Source: Neelides folsomi
Taxonomy: Eukaryota; Arthropoda; Collembola; Neelipleona; Neelidae
Assembly (NCBI GenBank): GCA_034687125.1
Contig: JAQGBZ010000508.1
Coordinates: forward strand, 1-37,911
Direction of reading: 5' to 3'
Length of the DNA: 37,911 nucleotides
This document shows, piece by piece, positions 1 to 12,747 of this stretch; position 1 is the first letter of the stretch; each line of letters begins with the position of its first letter. A program made the position numbers and the translations under genes. The notes under the pieces were generated by a model, which did not search any database, was not told the origin of the DNA, and was given only the letters and a program-made list of their open reading frames with translations.

Positions 1-574
1 AAGTGACACCTTCAAAGTGATAGTGTAATGTTATTCATATATTTCCGCTTTAACACTAAAACTTTTCACTAAACCTTTACCTATCCTTAGCACTACGCAC
101 TAACACTTTCGAGTGTTAGGGGTTTGTTATTCATACGACCCAATGTCAGAGTTTGGCATTTACCATCCGATTCGGGTATTACCCGAGCCAGAAGGTCGGG
201 ACGGATAGGAACGATCCGCTCCTGGCACATTATGGGCCCGGAGCCGGACAGAATTTTTTTAAATCATAGAATAGGGCAAGGGAGGGAAAGAATTTGTGAA
301 AAAACGTTCCATATGAACGTATGTAAATCAAACTCGCCAACTTTTCCAAAATATTTCAAGTGTTGTGTTTCTCCTCCTTGCCAAAACCTACATTGTCGCG
401 GATATATATAGAGACATAGACATATACTGTATTTGCATTTATTACTCTATTTTGATAAGTTGAAATGTTTCATAATTTAGTTTAGTTGGCGTCATTTTAG
501 CTCAGTTGAATTTACCCAATTTTACTTGCAAGCGTTGACTTTTATTAATTGATTTATTAATTCAGCCAAATAGA
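1..574. other. Upstream region with short inverted repeat and GC-richer patch
   Basis: No convincing gene is seen. CTAACACT and AGTGTTAG form an inverted repeat around a TTCG loop near 100-119. A GC-richer patch at about 160-255 stands out from the AT-rich surroundings, and TATATATA lies near 402-409. These could be the promoter of the following locus or a remnant of an LTR, but no second copy or target-site duplication is visible to decide. A splice-acceptor-like TTATTAATTCAG lies just before 565, so the next locus may have a 5'UTR exon in this stretch. Confidence 0.35.
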
Positions 575-1717
575 ATGGATGAGCTTCCATTTAAAATGAC
601 AGAGCAGGAGATAATGGAATCTCGAAAAAAAAGACATGCTGAATTAGATGAGAAAATAAAAAATGAGCTGGAATCCTTCACTAATAAGTTTGATGGGAAT
701 AAGTTTGAAACAAGTATAATTGGATAACTTTAATAACTCGTAATTTTTTAACAAATAATTAATTTTAAATTAATAAATTTATTAAATATAATGTAAAAAT
801 GATTCGTTTTTTTGAAGTTCACCAGTGCAGGATCTTTATAAACTTTTGGAACCATCTTGAACAATATGACAAAATGGGTCGTTGTGACATTGGCTTTTAT
901 CGGATGGGCGATCAGAATTACAAAACTCATTTGGCAATTCGAAACAAAGAAAATAAATAGATTTATTGCGAAGAAATCAACACGGCGTTTTCTCTACAAT
1001 TTTTACCAATCTTGGAAGTTCATGAAGAAGTTGGTCATGGTCACAGATCTCACCATTTGATCTACATTCGGCACAAGAACAATCTTTGGATATTTTATAA
1101 TATTCTCATGATCTCCATCCGCTTTGACGTAATTGGCCATTTTGAATCATCAATTCCATTTTTATAATATTTTAATTTTAACTCCTAATTTTGTAATTAT
1201 GAAATATTTTAAACTCTATGTAGACATAATCATTCTTAGTATTAAAGAAAATTAATTAGATGAATTTACTAATTTCAGGACCATAGGACCATGAAGGGAT
1301 TCAACAATCTCCACAAAGCTTATATGGGGAACTATGATGTGTTTGAATGCTTCAAACAAAATGTCATTGGACTCATTTTGGATCCACCGATGGATTAGGC
1401 TGATGGACTTAAAAAAGCTTGTAAAGTTACTTACAGTCGGGAATCTGGACTTGACCCAATCAAGAAATGTATTTAACAAATATTATACAATATTATAAAT
1501 TAAAATGTGATTTAAATTAAATTGAGTTTAATTAACTTTATTCAAATGAATAGTCAATATTCCACAGCCTGAGATATTGAAATTCCTTAACAAGAACAAA
1601 AAAAGCAATTTCCTCTGGCTCCCGTTCGAATACAAATATCGCGTTGAAACTGGAGATTCGACTGTTGGGAAAGTCGAAAGATGGCGCGTGGAAAACTGGG
1701 ACTTTTTCAAAAATTAA
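575..1717 (+). pseudogene. Unassigned multi-exon locus with two in-frame TAG codons
   Basis: Four exon-like blocks lie in order. Block A (575 to about 702) begins ATG and encodes a charged peptide starting MDELPFKMTEQEIMES. Block B (831-1167) follows a CAG acceptor, joins A in phase, reads FINFWNHLEQYDKMGRCD, meets TAG at 958-960, then stays open for 68 codons (EVHEEVGHGHRSHH). Block C (1279 to about 1470) follows TTTCAG and has TAG at 1396-1398. Block D (1568-1717) follows CCACAG and ends GKVERWRVENWDFFKN then TAA. The acceptors and open stretches suggest a real ancestral gene; the two stops suggest decay. I recognise no family. The opposite strand is also open over blocks C and D and offers a GTAAGT donor near 1430, so strand assignment there is not certain. 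Confidence 0.4.
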
Positions 1718-2031
1718 TTGAAAAATGTAATACATGTATTTATGTATTTAATATATTAAAATGTAAAAAATTATGAATGAATTTCTATAACCAAGTGTTT
1801 TGTATTTATAATGCAAATGATTAATTGAAATTATTAAATGAATTTTGAAATATTTATTATTATTTTAATACCAATTAGTTGTTATGCATGTTAATTTTAA
1901 GTTTTTTCAAAATAATACAATTTCTTATTTTTTAAAATTATTTTATTTTAGAATTTCCAATGATTATGAATTATGATTAATATTAAAATTATTAAATATG
2001 TATGTGTTTGATGCCTTTTTTAAATAAATTT
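1718..2031. other. AT-rich intergenic stretch
   Basis: Very AT-rich spacer between the interrupted plus-strand locus and the convergent minus-strand gene. No gene, repeat or clear regulatory element is seen beyond possible polyadenylation sequence for both neighbours. Confidence 0.6.
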
Positions 2032-2988
2032 TCAACGAGACAATAATTGTTTTCTGGGACGTGCTGGTTTTGTAACATTATGATTTGGGTGTTCTCTCGG
2101 CATTGTCCAAACACAATAATCACTTTTATATTCTTCGGTCAAACATTTGACATTCGCATCGTCCGTTTTGAATCCCATCTTTTTAAGGCGTTCAAACATC
2201 ATTTTCTTTTCTTTTTCATCAACAATAGGAAAATTGCTCATAGCTTCCCAACTCCATTCGTCCTTGAGACAATTGATGATCAGAGTATGTGCTTGGTTGG
2301 TCCAAACGTAATATTTCCTTATTCCATCAACTAAAATATTATAAAAACATTGTTTAATTAAGCCTTTTTCATACATAAATAGGACCAAAGAAAATGAATG
2401 ATTTTTCAACAAATTGAAGTTAATTTGAATATATTTTTAAAATTAATTATAAATTATTAAAATACGATTTTCCCCAGCTGGATCTGTTTCATTCTTTCTA
2501 CTACATTTCCTCAAACCTCCATTATAAGTTATGCAAGATAAAGCTATTTTTTCTCCATAAGCATGAATATCAACATCTTCAAGATTGGGGAATTTTGCAC
2601 GAAAACACATTTTTTCTTCGGAACATGTTCGCCCAAAAGCCTTCATCACTTGTTTATATTTGTTCAATGAATATAATGGCTTATAAACTCCTTCTTGATG
2701 TTCAGTAACCTGAATATTAAATATTGTTTATTTATTTTCTATTTGTCTTCTTAAGAAGTAATATTATTATGTATTTATATAATATGAATAATATCTCACA
2801 ATCTTTTTGAATTCAGCGCCCCTACAAGTGGGAAGTATTGTATCTTCACAGCTTTTTTTGAGATTGAGTATCCCACCTGATTTTTCCTCTAATTCTTTAA
2901 TAGTAGGACAGTCAGCCTTCGCGGAAATTTCAATAAAAAACAAAATATTTAATAGGACAAAAATGCGTGGAAAGTGAGTGAAGGCCAT
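2032..2988 (-). CDS. Secreted cysteine-rich protein, 243 aa, three exons
   Basis: Exons 2988-2800, 2709-2466 and 2330-2032 join in phase (GTGAGA and GTATTT donors; TATTCAG and ATTTTAG acceptors) and end in TGA. The first exon opens with a signal peptide (MAFTHFPRIFVLLNILFFIE, likely cleaved near ISAKA). The mature chain has ten cysteines, beginning DCPTIKELEE, then KSCED, PTCRG, RTCSEEKMCF, SCITY, KCSRK, NCLKD, KCLTEE and YCVW, which suggests an extracellular disulfide-bonded fold. The C-terminus is basic (KPARPRKQLLSR). The layout of one signal peptide plus a roughly 200-residue Cys-rich domain recalls nematode DUF19/T20D4.11-type proteins, but I cannot confirm membership. The function is unknown. 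Confidence 0.78.
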
Positions 2989-4263
2989 TTTAAAGACAAG
3001 TGGGAAATGTAGAAAGTTAAATTAAATAACATTAAGTTTAATGAATGGAAAGTTAAAATATGCTTTGATTAAGTAATTATATAATTAATTTCATAAACTA
3101 CCTGTATTCATATAAAGGATCTATTATATATTAATATTAAAATCCCATTAAACTACATAATTACTATAAGTATGAGATATTAAATATTATTAATCGATTA
3201 TAGGTTTAAATGGATATTGTGGTGTCTTTCTATGTCATGAACTTCTGTTATTCTGGTATAGCCGTTAATGTATGGCTGCCCTCGGGATAGCCGTATATGG
3301 AATAGCCACCAAGTGGAAGTATCTAGGAATAGCTGCAACTTATGTGTTTCCCTACTTTCCTAAGCTCTTCTTATGAACTTCTTGTATGAGTTTGAGTGCT
3401 CTTAGATGGGAATCAATAGACAGAGGTTTACAACAAGAACAATACCCTTCTACGTTTATTTATCGTGAAGGTCTGAGTGTTTGGGACTGAGTCTCTCCTT
3501 AGGTTGGTGTTCCCTTTGGCTCCTGAAACTCGAGTGCCGGCTTCTGCAGGAATCCAAGAAGAAGGAAGACTTGAGAGATGGTGGGTGACGATGAGGTGGC
3601 GACGAGGACGATGATCAGGCGTCCCCGATGTAGTGTCGCTCCGAATGCAAACTTCCCGTTTGCATCTCATGTCCCTCCACAGCTCCATGCTAATCCTCAT
3701 TAGTCACCGTCAATATTTATTAAATGTTTATTACCTATTGTCTATTCCATCGAAACTCTCTAAAATTCTTATTCTGATTGAAATATGAAAAACAGAAAAG
3801 CAGGGCTTTGGTTTTTTAAATAAAGTTTTTGTTACTAAACCCCGCCTCATCCTAGCTTGAGAATTTTCATACATATTACTTTTTTCATTGGGAAGTTTTG
3901 ATAGAATTAATTACAGGTATAATTTAATAACTACAATTATTTTGATTCATCAGATCCATAATTCGGTTCTTTTGGCATATGTCATGGCATGGCTTTATGG
4001 TTCTTGTCGCGCTGTCTGATTATATAATTATTATTTTTCAATTGTTAAAATATGTTCTGCATAGTTTGTTATCTCTCTAAATAGAACTTTTAGAAGGTTA
4101 AATAAATATAATATGCATATAAATGATATGATATGATCAATAACCATTGAGAGCGAATTGTTCCCAAATAACACCGATTTATATTATAACGCTACATACT
4201 AATATAATACTATATAGTTTTAGTTTTTATCACTCATTTGAATTCAAATGATTAGTAAGCACC
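2989..4263. other. Intergenic region, possible LTR-element remnant
   Basis: No supported gene. The segment about 3200-3720 is clearly less AT-rich than its flanks. On the minus strand it contains an open frame without recognisable domains, then AATAAA-type sequence and a T/G-rich stretch (about 3470 down to 3425), as in the R-U5 part of an LTR. The plus strand carries repeated TAGCC/TAGCT words near 3258-3335. No matching second LTR is present, so this is only a suggestion of an old retroelement piece. The remainder (3720-4263) is AT-rich and must hold the Rab1-like promoter and 5'UTR. Confidence 0.3.
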
Positions 4264-5442
4264 ATGAATTCGCACTAGTAAGTTACGAAAAAATATTCAT
4301 TGATCAACTTAAATAAGTTGTCAATCGAAAATTAGTATACTAGAGTCATTATTATAATTAGTCATTATTTAATACAATAAGCTAAAATGATAGCCTTTGT
4401 TAGATTAAAGAAATTATTATTTTGTTTTTAGTGACTATCTCTTTAAAATCCTCCTTATTGGAGATTCTGGAGTTGGGAAATCGAGTCTTGTTATTAGATT
4501 TGCAGTATGTATTTTAAGATAATTTATATATGCTATTTGTATATTGGTAGTTTGGTAGTATAAAAGTTGTTGTTTATTTTTTGATTTTTAGGATGATTTT
4601 TTCACTGAAACAAATATCAGCACTGTCGGAGTTGACTTTGTAAATTTTAATTTTTTATATTATTTATGATTATTTTAAAAAAACAAGATTTGTTTATTAA
4701 TTAATTTTGATTTAAGAAAATGAGAACTATCGAATTAGATGGAAAAATGGCGAAACTCCAAATTGTAGGTGAAATAATCATTTAATTTAATTTAATATAT
4801 GAAGTACTCTGTACATCATTGCAATTTTGTAATTATACTCTAGTGCAGTTATTTATTATAAAATGATTAAAATAAGAAGTTACATATATCAAATTTGATA
4901 ATTTTAGTGGGACACTTCGGGTCAAGAAAGATTTCGTACATTAAGATCTAATTATTACCGTAATGCTCACGGGATTATTCTTGTTTACGACACAACCCAA
5001 CTAGATTCCTTTTATAATATTCCCAAGTGGTTGGACGACGTTCAACGCTACGCGGATGACAAAGTTGTCAAACTCCTTGTGGGAAACAAATGCGATTTAA
5101 TGTCTAAAATCGCTGTAACATCCGAAAATGCAAAGGTTGAGACATTCATACAAATTATAAATATTCATAATTATTACATGGGGAAAATCGTGTAATTTTA
5201 ATATGGAGGTTAAAATGTTTGAAATATTTAATTTTTGTTTATAATAGGAAATGAGCGAAAGGCTCAAAATTCCATTTTTAGAAACTTCAGCAAAAGAATC
5301 GACGAATGTGCGAGAAGCTTTTTTAAATATGGCATTTGAAATTAAAGAGAATATTCCGCCACCACCCGCGTTCGATTCTAATGGCAACATAACGATATCT
5401 TTGGGAAAATCAATTGAGCCAAATAAGAAAACTTGCTGTTGA
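4264..5442 (+). CDS. Rab1-like small GTPase, 201 aa, six exons
   Basis: Exons 4264-4277, 4432-4504, 4592-4639, 4717-4764, 4908-5135 and 5248-5442 join in phase; the first is only 14 bases (ACC-ATG, donor GTAAGT). Rab motifs in order: GDSGVGKS (P-loop), effector [27 protein letters not shown] (switch II), NKCD, ETSAK and a C-terminal CC for double prenylation. The text is closest to Rab1 (YDYLFK start, [24 protein letters not shown]), a regulator of ER-Golgi vesicle traffic. It is far more divergent than a normally conserved Rab1 and has Ser for Ala in WDTAGQ, with the catalytic Gln kept. It is probably a paralogue or a fast-evolving Rab1. The Rab11 gene follows on the same strand. Confidence 0.9.
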
Positions 5443-5563
5443 TTTCATTTCAATTTGCCTTTTAATTTATCTAAATACTTGAACACCATTTTAATACTAA
5501 ATATATCTAATTTATATCTAGATATATTAGTGTGATATAAAGTGAAGTAAATAATGCGCTAAA

Positions 5564-5569
5564 AATAAA
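5564..5569 (+). terminator. Polyadenylation signal of the Rab1-like gene
   Basis: AATAAA lies about 120 bases past the TGA stop, followed by T-rich sequence. A second AATAAA-type hexamer occurs about 65 bases further on, so two 3' ends are possible. Confidence 0.5.
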
Positions 5570-7448
5570 ATTCGCGTTTAAACTGTTAAACATCTATATC
5601 CTTTTTATAATGTTTGGACAATATCTTATCTGAATAAATATTTTTTATACAAAATTAATAAACTTGGTCTTTTTTTCGAAGTTGGAAGAGATGAAAATGG
5701 GATTGGTCATTCAATTTTTATCTCGCTACATTTAAGAGCTTATCTTGTCCAATACAATACTCATAAATATAAGATACATGACCATGCTTTTGAACACATA
5801 CAGATTGAGTAATGAAATGGAAATAAATGACAATGACACAAATGGAATCTTCACCAAGTAAATGAATGTGATAATTAATATTACTCTACTTGGCAAAAAA
5901 CATGGAGGCTTCAGGCTCCTATTATGCCATAAATAAGTTTACAATATTAAGTTATTTAACTACCATATAATAATAGTATTTCGCATTATAAATTATAATT
6001 AAATTCTACTTATTAAAAATGCCGAATGTTCAAATAATAAATAAGAACTTATATAATAAACAATTGTTGAAATGAGCATACTTACAGATATACTTTGTAT
6101 AATAAATTACCCAAGTACTATACTTACCCTAACATTAGGTACCTATATTTTATAAGTATAGTTTCTGCAATAAAACAATATTTATATTGTGAATGCATGC
6201 TGTAAAGGTAAGGTATATAAAATGTAAGGTTATTTGCATTGAAATCGATGGTGACATTCAAGCCAGCTTTTATGGTTTTGCATTTAAGCAAATATTAATT
6301 TAGATGTTAAAATTGAATAGTGTCATTAATAACTAATAATAATACTTTTATACATAATATAATGTATGGTAGCTTTGTGCATTAACTATGTAAATAAATA
6401 TAATAATTATTATTGCGCTTTTAATTTGCATGTGTAATAAATGGAGAAAAGATTAAATAGAATTTATGTTAACCTCGTTTGTTTCGTAATGTTTTATTCT
6501 CTATGCATAAATATTCCAAAATACTTATACAGATATATGTAAGAAGAGAAAAATCTGAGTTCGTTTCATCATTCTATTTATCATTGTCATTTAATGACTC
6601 ATCATCATCATCAAAGTTCATCATCATATAGTTACTTTATTAAGCATTTATGTACAAATCTAACACGTTCAGCTATATAAGTAATTTTGAATACAAGGAT
6701 GATCTAATATATAAAATAAATAATTAACATAATATGGTATTATAACAAGTGTATAATAGGATATTATACAATTAATACAGTACGTACTGTGAAACTGTGA
6801 AATAGTTACAGATTTATGGTAAATCATAAAATACTCATTATATCATGATATGAACTATCTGACCAGATTATGATTCAATTAAATAATTTATCTTTACAGC
6901 TTACTTACTTTTAGAGATATCTCTAGCTATTAAATCAAAATACCGACATTCTCAATTTTAAAATTCCAGGATAAAATAATTGAAATTCAATTAACGCCAT
7001 TTTCTTTCAAGTGTTTAATTATAATTACTACTCTTTAAAATGTGCCCAATTCTGGTTTGGAGTCTTGTTGAATGAATCTAACTGTGTATTTATGTATATA
7101 AAGTACAAAGAGAATAAACGTGATTTGAGTTTGATAAAAAGAATAAAGGAGAGGAAGTGGGAGCAAAAAATTGGATTCAAAGCTAAACTGAAAATATAAA
7201 AGTTGATCGGGTGAAATGCGACTTTGTGAGGGTTAAGTGAGACAATTGGATTGGTTTTAATTTGATCGGTTGGGAGTTCTCTTGGGTTGCGACGAAAGAG
7301 GAAGCGGTGAATGTTAAAAGTGAACTCCAAGTGGCAGGACTCCTCAACCTCCTGACGTCGGCCAACTCTTCGTCCAATCTAAATACAATTAATATTAAAG
7401 AATACCCTTTGACCCTCCACTCATCCCTTGGTCACCTCTGGTTATAAG
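5570..7448. other. AT-rich intergenic region and Rab11 5' flank
   Basis: Nothing gene-like is supported from 5570 to about 7200. Short TCA/ATC trinucleotide runs occur near 6598-6626. From about 7200 to 7448 the base composition becomes more balanced, with a CRE-like TGACGTC near 7353-7359; this is probably the Rab11 promoter and 5'UTR, because it runs directly into the start codon. The short open frames here have no domain and differ in character from the coding exons. Confidence 0.5.
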
Positions 7449-9058
<1,610 letters not shown>

Positions 9059-9541
9059 ACCACCATCAACATCTCCTAAAATATACACACTAATTACAAT
9101 GTTGGCTAAAATAATTATATGAGGAAAAGTGATTGAAAGTGGAAAGAAAGAATCATTCGTTTGTAGAATAGAAATTCCCCCACATTCCAAAAATCCCCCA
9201 TTTGTTATCTTATAAATATTACAAGCTTACATTATAAATAATCATTGAATTGAAATATGAATTGAATTAATAAAACTTGCTCTTGTAGATTCAAACAAAT
9301 TGTCAACTTTTTATTCCTTGATCTAATTTAAATATCAAATTGTAATTGTTTATTCACAATTGGAATCCAGTTTTTATTTATTCTGATAGGAAGCGTTTTG
9401 TTTTTGAGGAAGTTATTGTATCATACACAATAATTTATATTAAACCAACAATATCAATGCAAAATAGAGAAGGAGGTAAATCATTTATAAATCAGGTCAA
9501 CACAAATGCAATAACAATATTCAGTAACCAAAAATTTAAAT
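9059..9541. other. Rab11 3'UTR and convergent spacer
   Basis: Rab11 3'UTR to about 9300, then AT-rich spacer up to the stop codon of the convergent minus-strand membrane-protein gene. A 67-codon plus-strand frame at 9346-9549 has no recognisable features and overlaps that gene's 3' end. Confidence 0.55.
9269..9274 (+). terminator. Polyadenylation signal of Rab11
   Basis: AATAAA about 210 bases past the stop, followed by a T/G-rich stretch (CTTGCTCTTGT), which is the usual downstream element of a cleavage site. Confidence 0.6.
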
Positions 9542-10331
9542 TCATTTGAGAATTGGCGGTAAAAAATATGGCGGGGGATTTTTATATTCAACCGGAACGT
9601 TCATTTCTCGTTCAGGTCTTTCACTTTTATTTGACCCTTCATCTTTTTCAATTGGCGGAGCTGAGGGAGATTCCATGGCTTTGAAGAAATGAACATTTCG
9701 AACAAATGTTGCTCTTTTTCGACCATCTGAATCATAAAGTATTGAATGGATTTCTGCTTCTGAATTTACACGCGTCATATCTTCCACAACCTCAATGCTT
9801 CGTTTACGCTTTTTTCGGAGTTTCCTACAAAACAGGTTTGAAATTATTTAAAATGATTTTTTCAACATTAATCAAAATATTATATAATATAATAGTTAAT
9901 TATTAATTTTTTATTAGCAATTAACATTGTTAATCATATTTTCATATTGCAAAAGTGTAGCCCTTATTATAATTATATAATTAAATATTTAGGTCATTTT
10001 TCTCAGATTGTTTACAAAATTCGTCCGTTGCCAATAACATCTATAAGAATTGCTATTGGGAACCAATTACTGTATAATTTATTCAAAGAATTGCTGAGCC
10101 TATTATAATATACAGATATTATAATAGGCTCAGCTGCTATTGTTAAAAAATGACCTAGTATTTAGTGTTTTGTGCATAATTATTTATTTACTTGACGAGG
10201 TAAAATATCGCAATGGCAATGAGGGTGATGAGAGCGAAAGCAGTAATTGCTATGATCCCTTTCCACATTTCTGTTTCCTCCCAACTGCTCAATGGTGACC
10301 ATTTCGGAATGTCGTCGGCCATATTTGACAT
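9542..10331 (-). CDS. One-pass membrane protein with cytoplasmic PPxY motif, 140 aa
   Basis: Exons 10331-10192 and 9824-9542 join in phase (donor GTAAAT, acceptor TTTTGTAG) and end in TGA. Residues 1-24 are short and acidic (MSNMADDIPKWSPLSSWEET). Residues about 25-46 form one hydrophobic helix (GIIAITAFALITLIAIAIF). A strongly basic KKLRKKRKR follows, which by the positive-inside rule puts the C-terminus in the cytosol. The tail is charged and ends NPPPYFLPPILK, holding a PPxY motif of the kind that binds WW domains, for example of NEDD4-type ubiquitin ligases. There is no signal peptide. I recognise no family; an adaptor or receptor-tail role is inference. A second in-frame ATG at codon 4 could also be the start. 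Confidence 0.8.
10093..10134. repeat. Perfect 19-bp inverted repeat with 4-base loop
   Basis: GCTGAGCCTATTATAATAT (10093-10111), loop ACAG, then its exact reverse complement (10116-10134). It lies in the single intron of the 9542-10331 gene, about 60 bases inside from the donor. The stem would fold in either the DNA or the pre-mRNA. It may be a minimal fold-back element or a structured intron element. Confidence 0.85.
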
Positions 10332-12560
10332 TTTATTAAATGAAAAAACCAATAAAGTATGAAAATGTCATTTTCTTTATATAGGGCAAATGTGAAATTG
10401 TCAATTACACCTCACTTTAACTTTATAAAGAGTAAATAATTATTCTGCTGAATATTGAATTAATCAGTTATAACCGAGATTAAGTAAAAAGCTTAATGTA
10501 TATATAAAAAAGGGCCAGAGTTGTCTCAAAGCGGCGTCAAGTGAACTGATGGAGAAATTGAGGAGCATCATGGAAAGAATTCGGACAAGGAGCCTAAATT
10601 TAGATTTACTCCCAATTAACCCAAACATACACAGGCCAAGTACACAGCGAAGATTCACCAATTGCTCTTTTTCTATCTCCATAGAATAAAACCATGTTGT
10701 TATACAAGTGCGCCTTCTTCTATAATACAAACTTTACCATTACTATGCATAAAATCCAAATAGAAAACTTGTAACATTGCATTTTATAAATAACATGAAC
10801 CAATATTTTTCACATTATATTCCTAATGTGTCAAATAAGTAAATGAAAAGTTTTGAGAAATTTGAGCTATACTAAATATTTAAATGTTATATTAAATGTT
10901 TCAAGCATGTCTAGGCCTAAACAGAACTAATACACAGTTGGGCGATAATGTCTTAATGTTGTAAAGTGTGAAAAGAAATAAGTAGGAGTCTGCAGAAAAG
11001 TCAAGTGTGTATTTTTACATGGCTTCTACATAAATGTAAGCTTAAACATGACTGGATGTATTGAGATTCATTTTTAGTATTAAAGAAGGTTTAGATGGGA
11101 AATGTTGAGTCTTTTCACATTCTTCACGATTTCATGAATCTGTTGGGCTTTGAAGCTTAATGTAAATGTATCTGGAAATGCGTCTGACATCATCTTAGCA
11201 GTTATCTTTTTATCATTTTTAAATATTTGAATATCTCCATTTCCTCTTTCAAAGAATTTAACATCGTTTTTATATTATTTGGACAAGCTTGGCATATTGA
11301 TTCATAAATTCATATGGGCATTTATTTTAACATACAATTAGTCTCTTCACTCTTAAAATGGGCATGAAATGTTTATCAAAGTTTGTAAACACTATTAATT
11401 GGTTTAAAGTAATCGTTTAAATCTTTAAATTATATTTAATAAAATTTAATATTGCGCATATTTATATTATATTACGTCATATCTTTTAACATTGAACATG
11501 TTTTGGCATTGACAGAAATGGGAAATCGAATCATTTTGAAGGTAAAATTATAATTGGAAATCAAAATTAAATTGATTCAGGAATGACGTCCAAGAGATCG
11601 TATGATTTAGAATAATAAGAATCCCAAAAACATATCACAAGATGAGAATCATGAGAAAGAGCGACGTTAGTTTCGAGGGTGAGATTCGCAAACTTTTCTT
11701 TTCGCCCTCACAATGTTGACTGCCGACAAAGTTAAAGAAGGTCACCGAGTTCATTTACACACCACTAACAATACCACAATCTCATATCCATATCCAATAT
11801 ATCCTTTCTTTTATCGAGGAGAACTAGATAATAATTAATAATAAAAATACATTTAAATTACTAATTTATTCTTTCATTACATTACATTTAAACCTATTCA
11901 CCTGTCCCCTAATGGTTTTATAAAACAATAAACAATTTGTACAAGAACTTATATAGATAAATGCAAGGATAATAGAAGAGAGATAAATGTAACTGTTGGT
12001 TAAAAATGTTCAAATTCCCCAAACTGCGTAATTATAAAGCTATATAAATTAGCATGTCTGGACTCGAAGACTGCTATAAGAATTTTTTGCGTTTTAATAT
12101 TAGATTTGGATCGAGGTGAATGCATTTTGATTCTCATATTCATAACACTCATAAGTATGTAAATATCAACATTATAAACTCATTCAATTTATACCAACTC
12201 AATATGAAGTTTATGAAGATTTGTAGAGGAAGAACATTAAAGATAAGAAGAATGCACACATAACAAAATAACTAAATATTAGATATAAGAAGCAAAAATA
12301 ACAAATATTAGATATAAAGAAACCAAATAAATCTTGTGCCATGGTCTATGGTTTGATTAGTATGACTCTATGGCTCATTGGTTTATAAATGTAAAATACG
12401 AAGGTGTAGCATGGAATATACATGGAATATAAAGTTCATAAGGTATATCTTAATGTACATGTGTTTTTTATGGAGGTTGGCTCTGCCCTGCACCCAAAAG
12501 AAGGAGAATTGGAAGATAGGGGACGTCTATGTTGAGGACGTTGATTCCTATATGAGATCA
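10332..12560. other. Long gene-poor region with a short ORF at 11713-11838
   Basis: Mostly AT-rich. A 41-codon frame at 11713-11838 (+) starts CACAATG and reads MLTADKVKEGHRVHLHTTNN, then a Tyr/Pro-rich stretch (ISYPYPIYPFFYRG). It sits in a GC-richer pocket (about 11640-11770) and may be a small gene or an orphan exon. The pocket 10500-10730 is open on both strands and unassigned. The frame at 12378-12566 is also less AT-rich near its end but has no recognisable domain. Nothing else is supported. Confidence 0.3.
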
Positions 12561-12599
12561 TTTTAATCCTGAGGGAGAACTGAGGCTTCGTTTCTTTCT

Positions 12600-12747
12600 A
12601 TACAAATTCCCTATCTCTTTCTTACTTGTGAAAACCCCTTCTTGTGCATTACTAGAGTCTGAGTCTTCAATCCCACGACAAGACAAACAACCTTCCTCGC
12701 AGGGCCGCCATACCACTTTTAACTTTTCAACGCTTTAATTCCAAACC
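12600..12747 (+). promoter_or_regulatory. Probable promoter and non-coding first exon of the 97-aa membrane protein gene
   Basis: A less AT-rich block ends at 12747 in CCAAACC followed by the strong donor GTAAGTGA. The next acceptor is TCTCTTTTACAG at 13789-13800, directly ahead of the ATG exon of the downstream gene. I infer a 5'UTR exon and an intron of about 1.05 kb. The intron contains a direct repeat GTCGGAGTGA/GTCGGAGTGT near 12838-12857 and another GC-richer patch near 13260-13390, candidates for intronic control elements. The transcription start is not determined. Confidence 0.45.

Noticed and set aside
124..411. 95-codon plus-strand frame at the window start
   Set aside because: Begins at a non-ATG codon and shows no domain; the region looks like promoter or repeat sequence.
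575..1717. Idea that TAG is recoded as an amino acid
   Set aside because: Most intact genes here end in TAA or TGA, but the His-rich gene ends on TAG, and the TAG-bearing loci also show other damage or doubt; pseudogenisation is simpler.
10464..10730. 88-codon minus-strand frame, hydrophobic and Leu-rich, with an open plus-strand frame over the same bases
   Set aside because: No domain, no convincing splice context or start on either strand; coding status cannot be decided.
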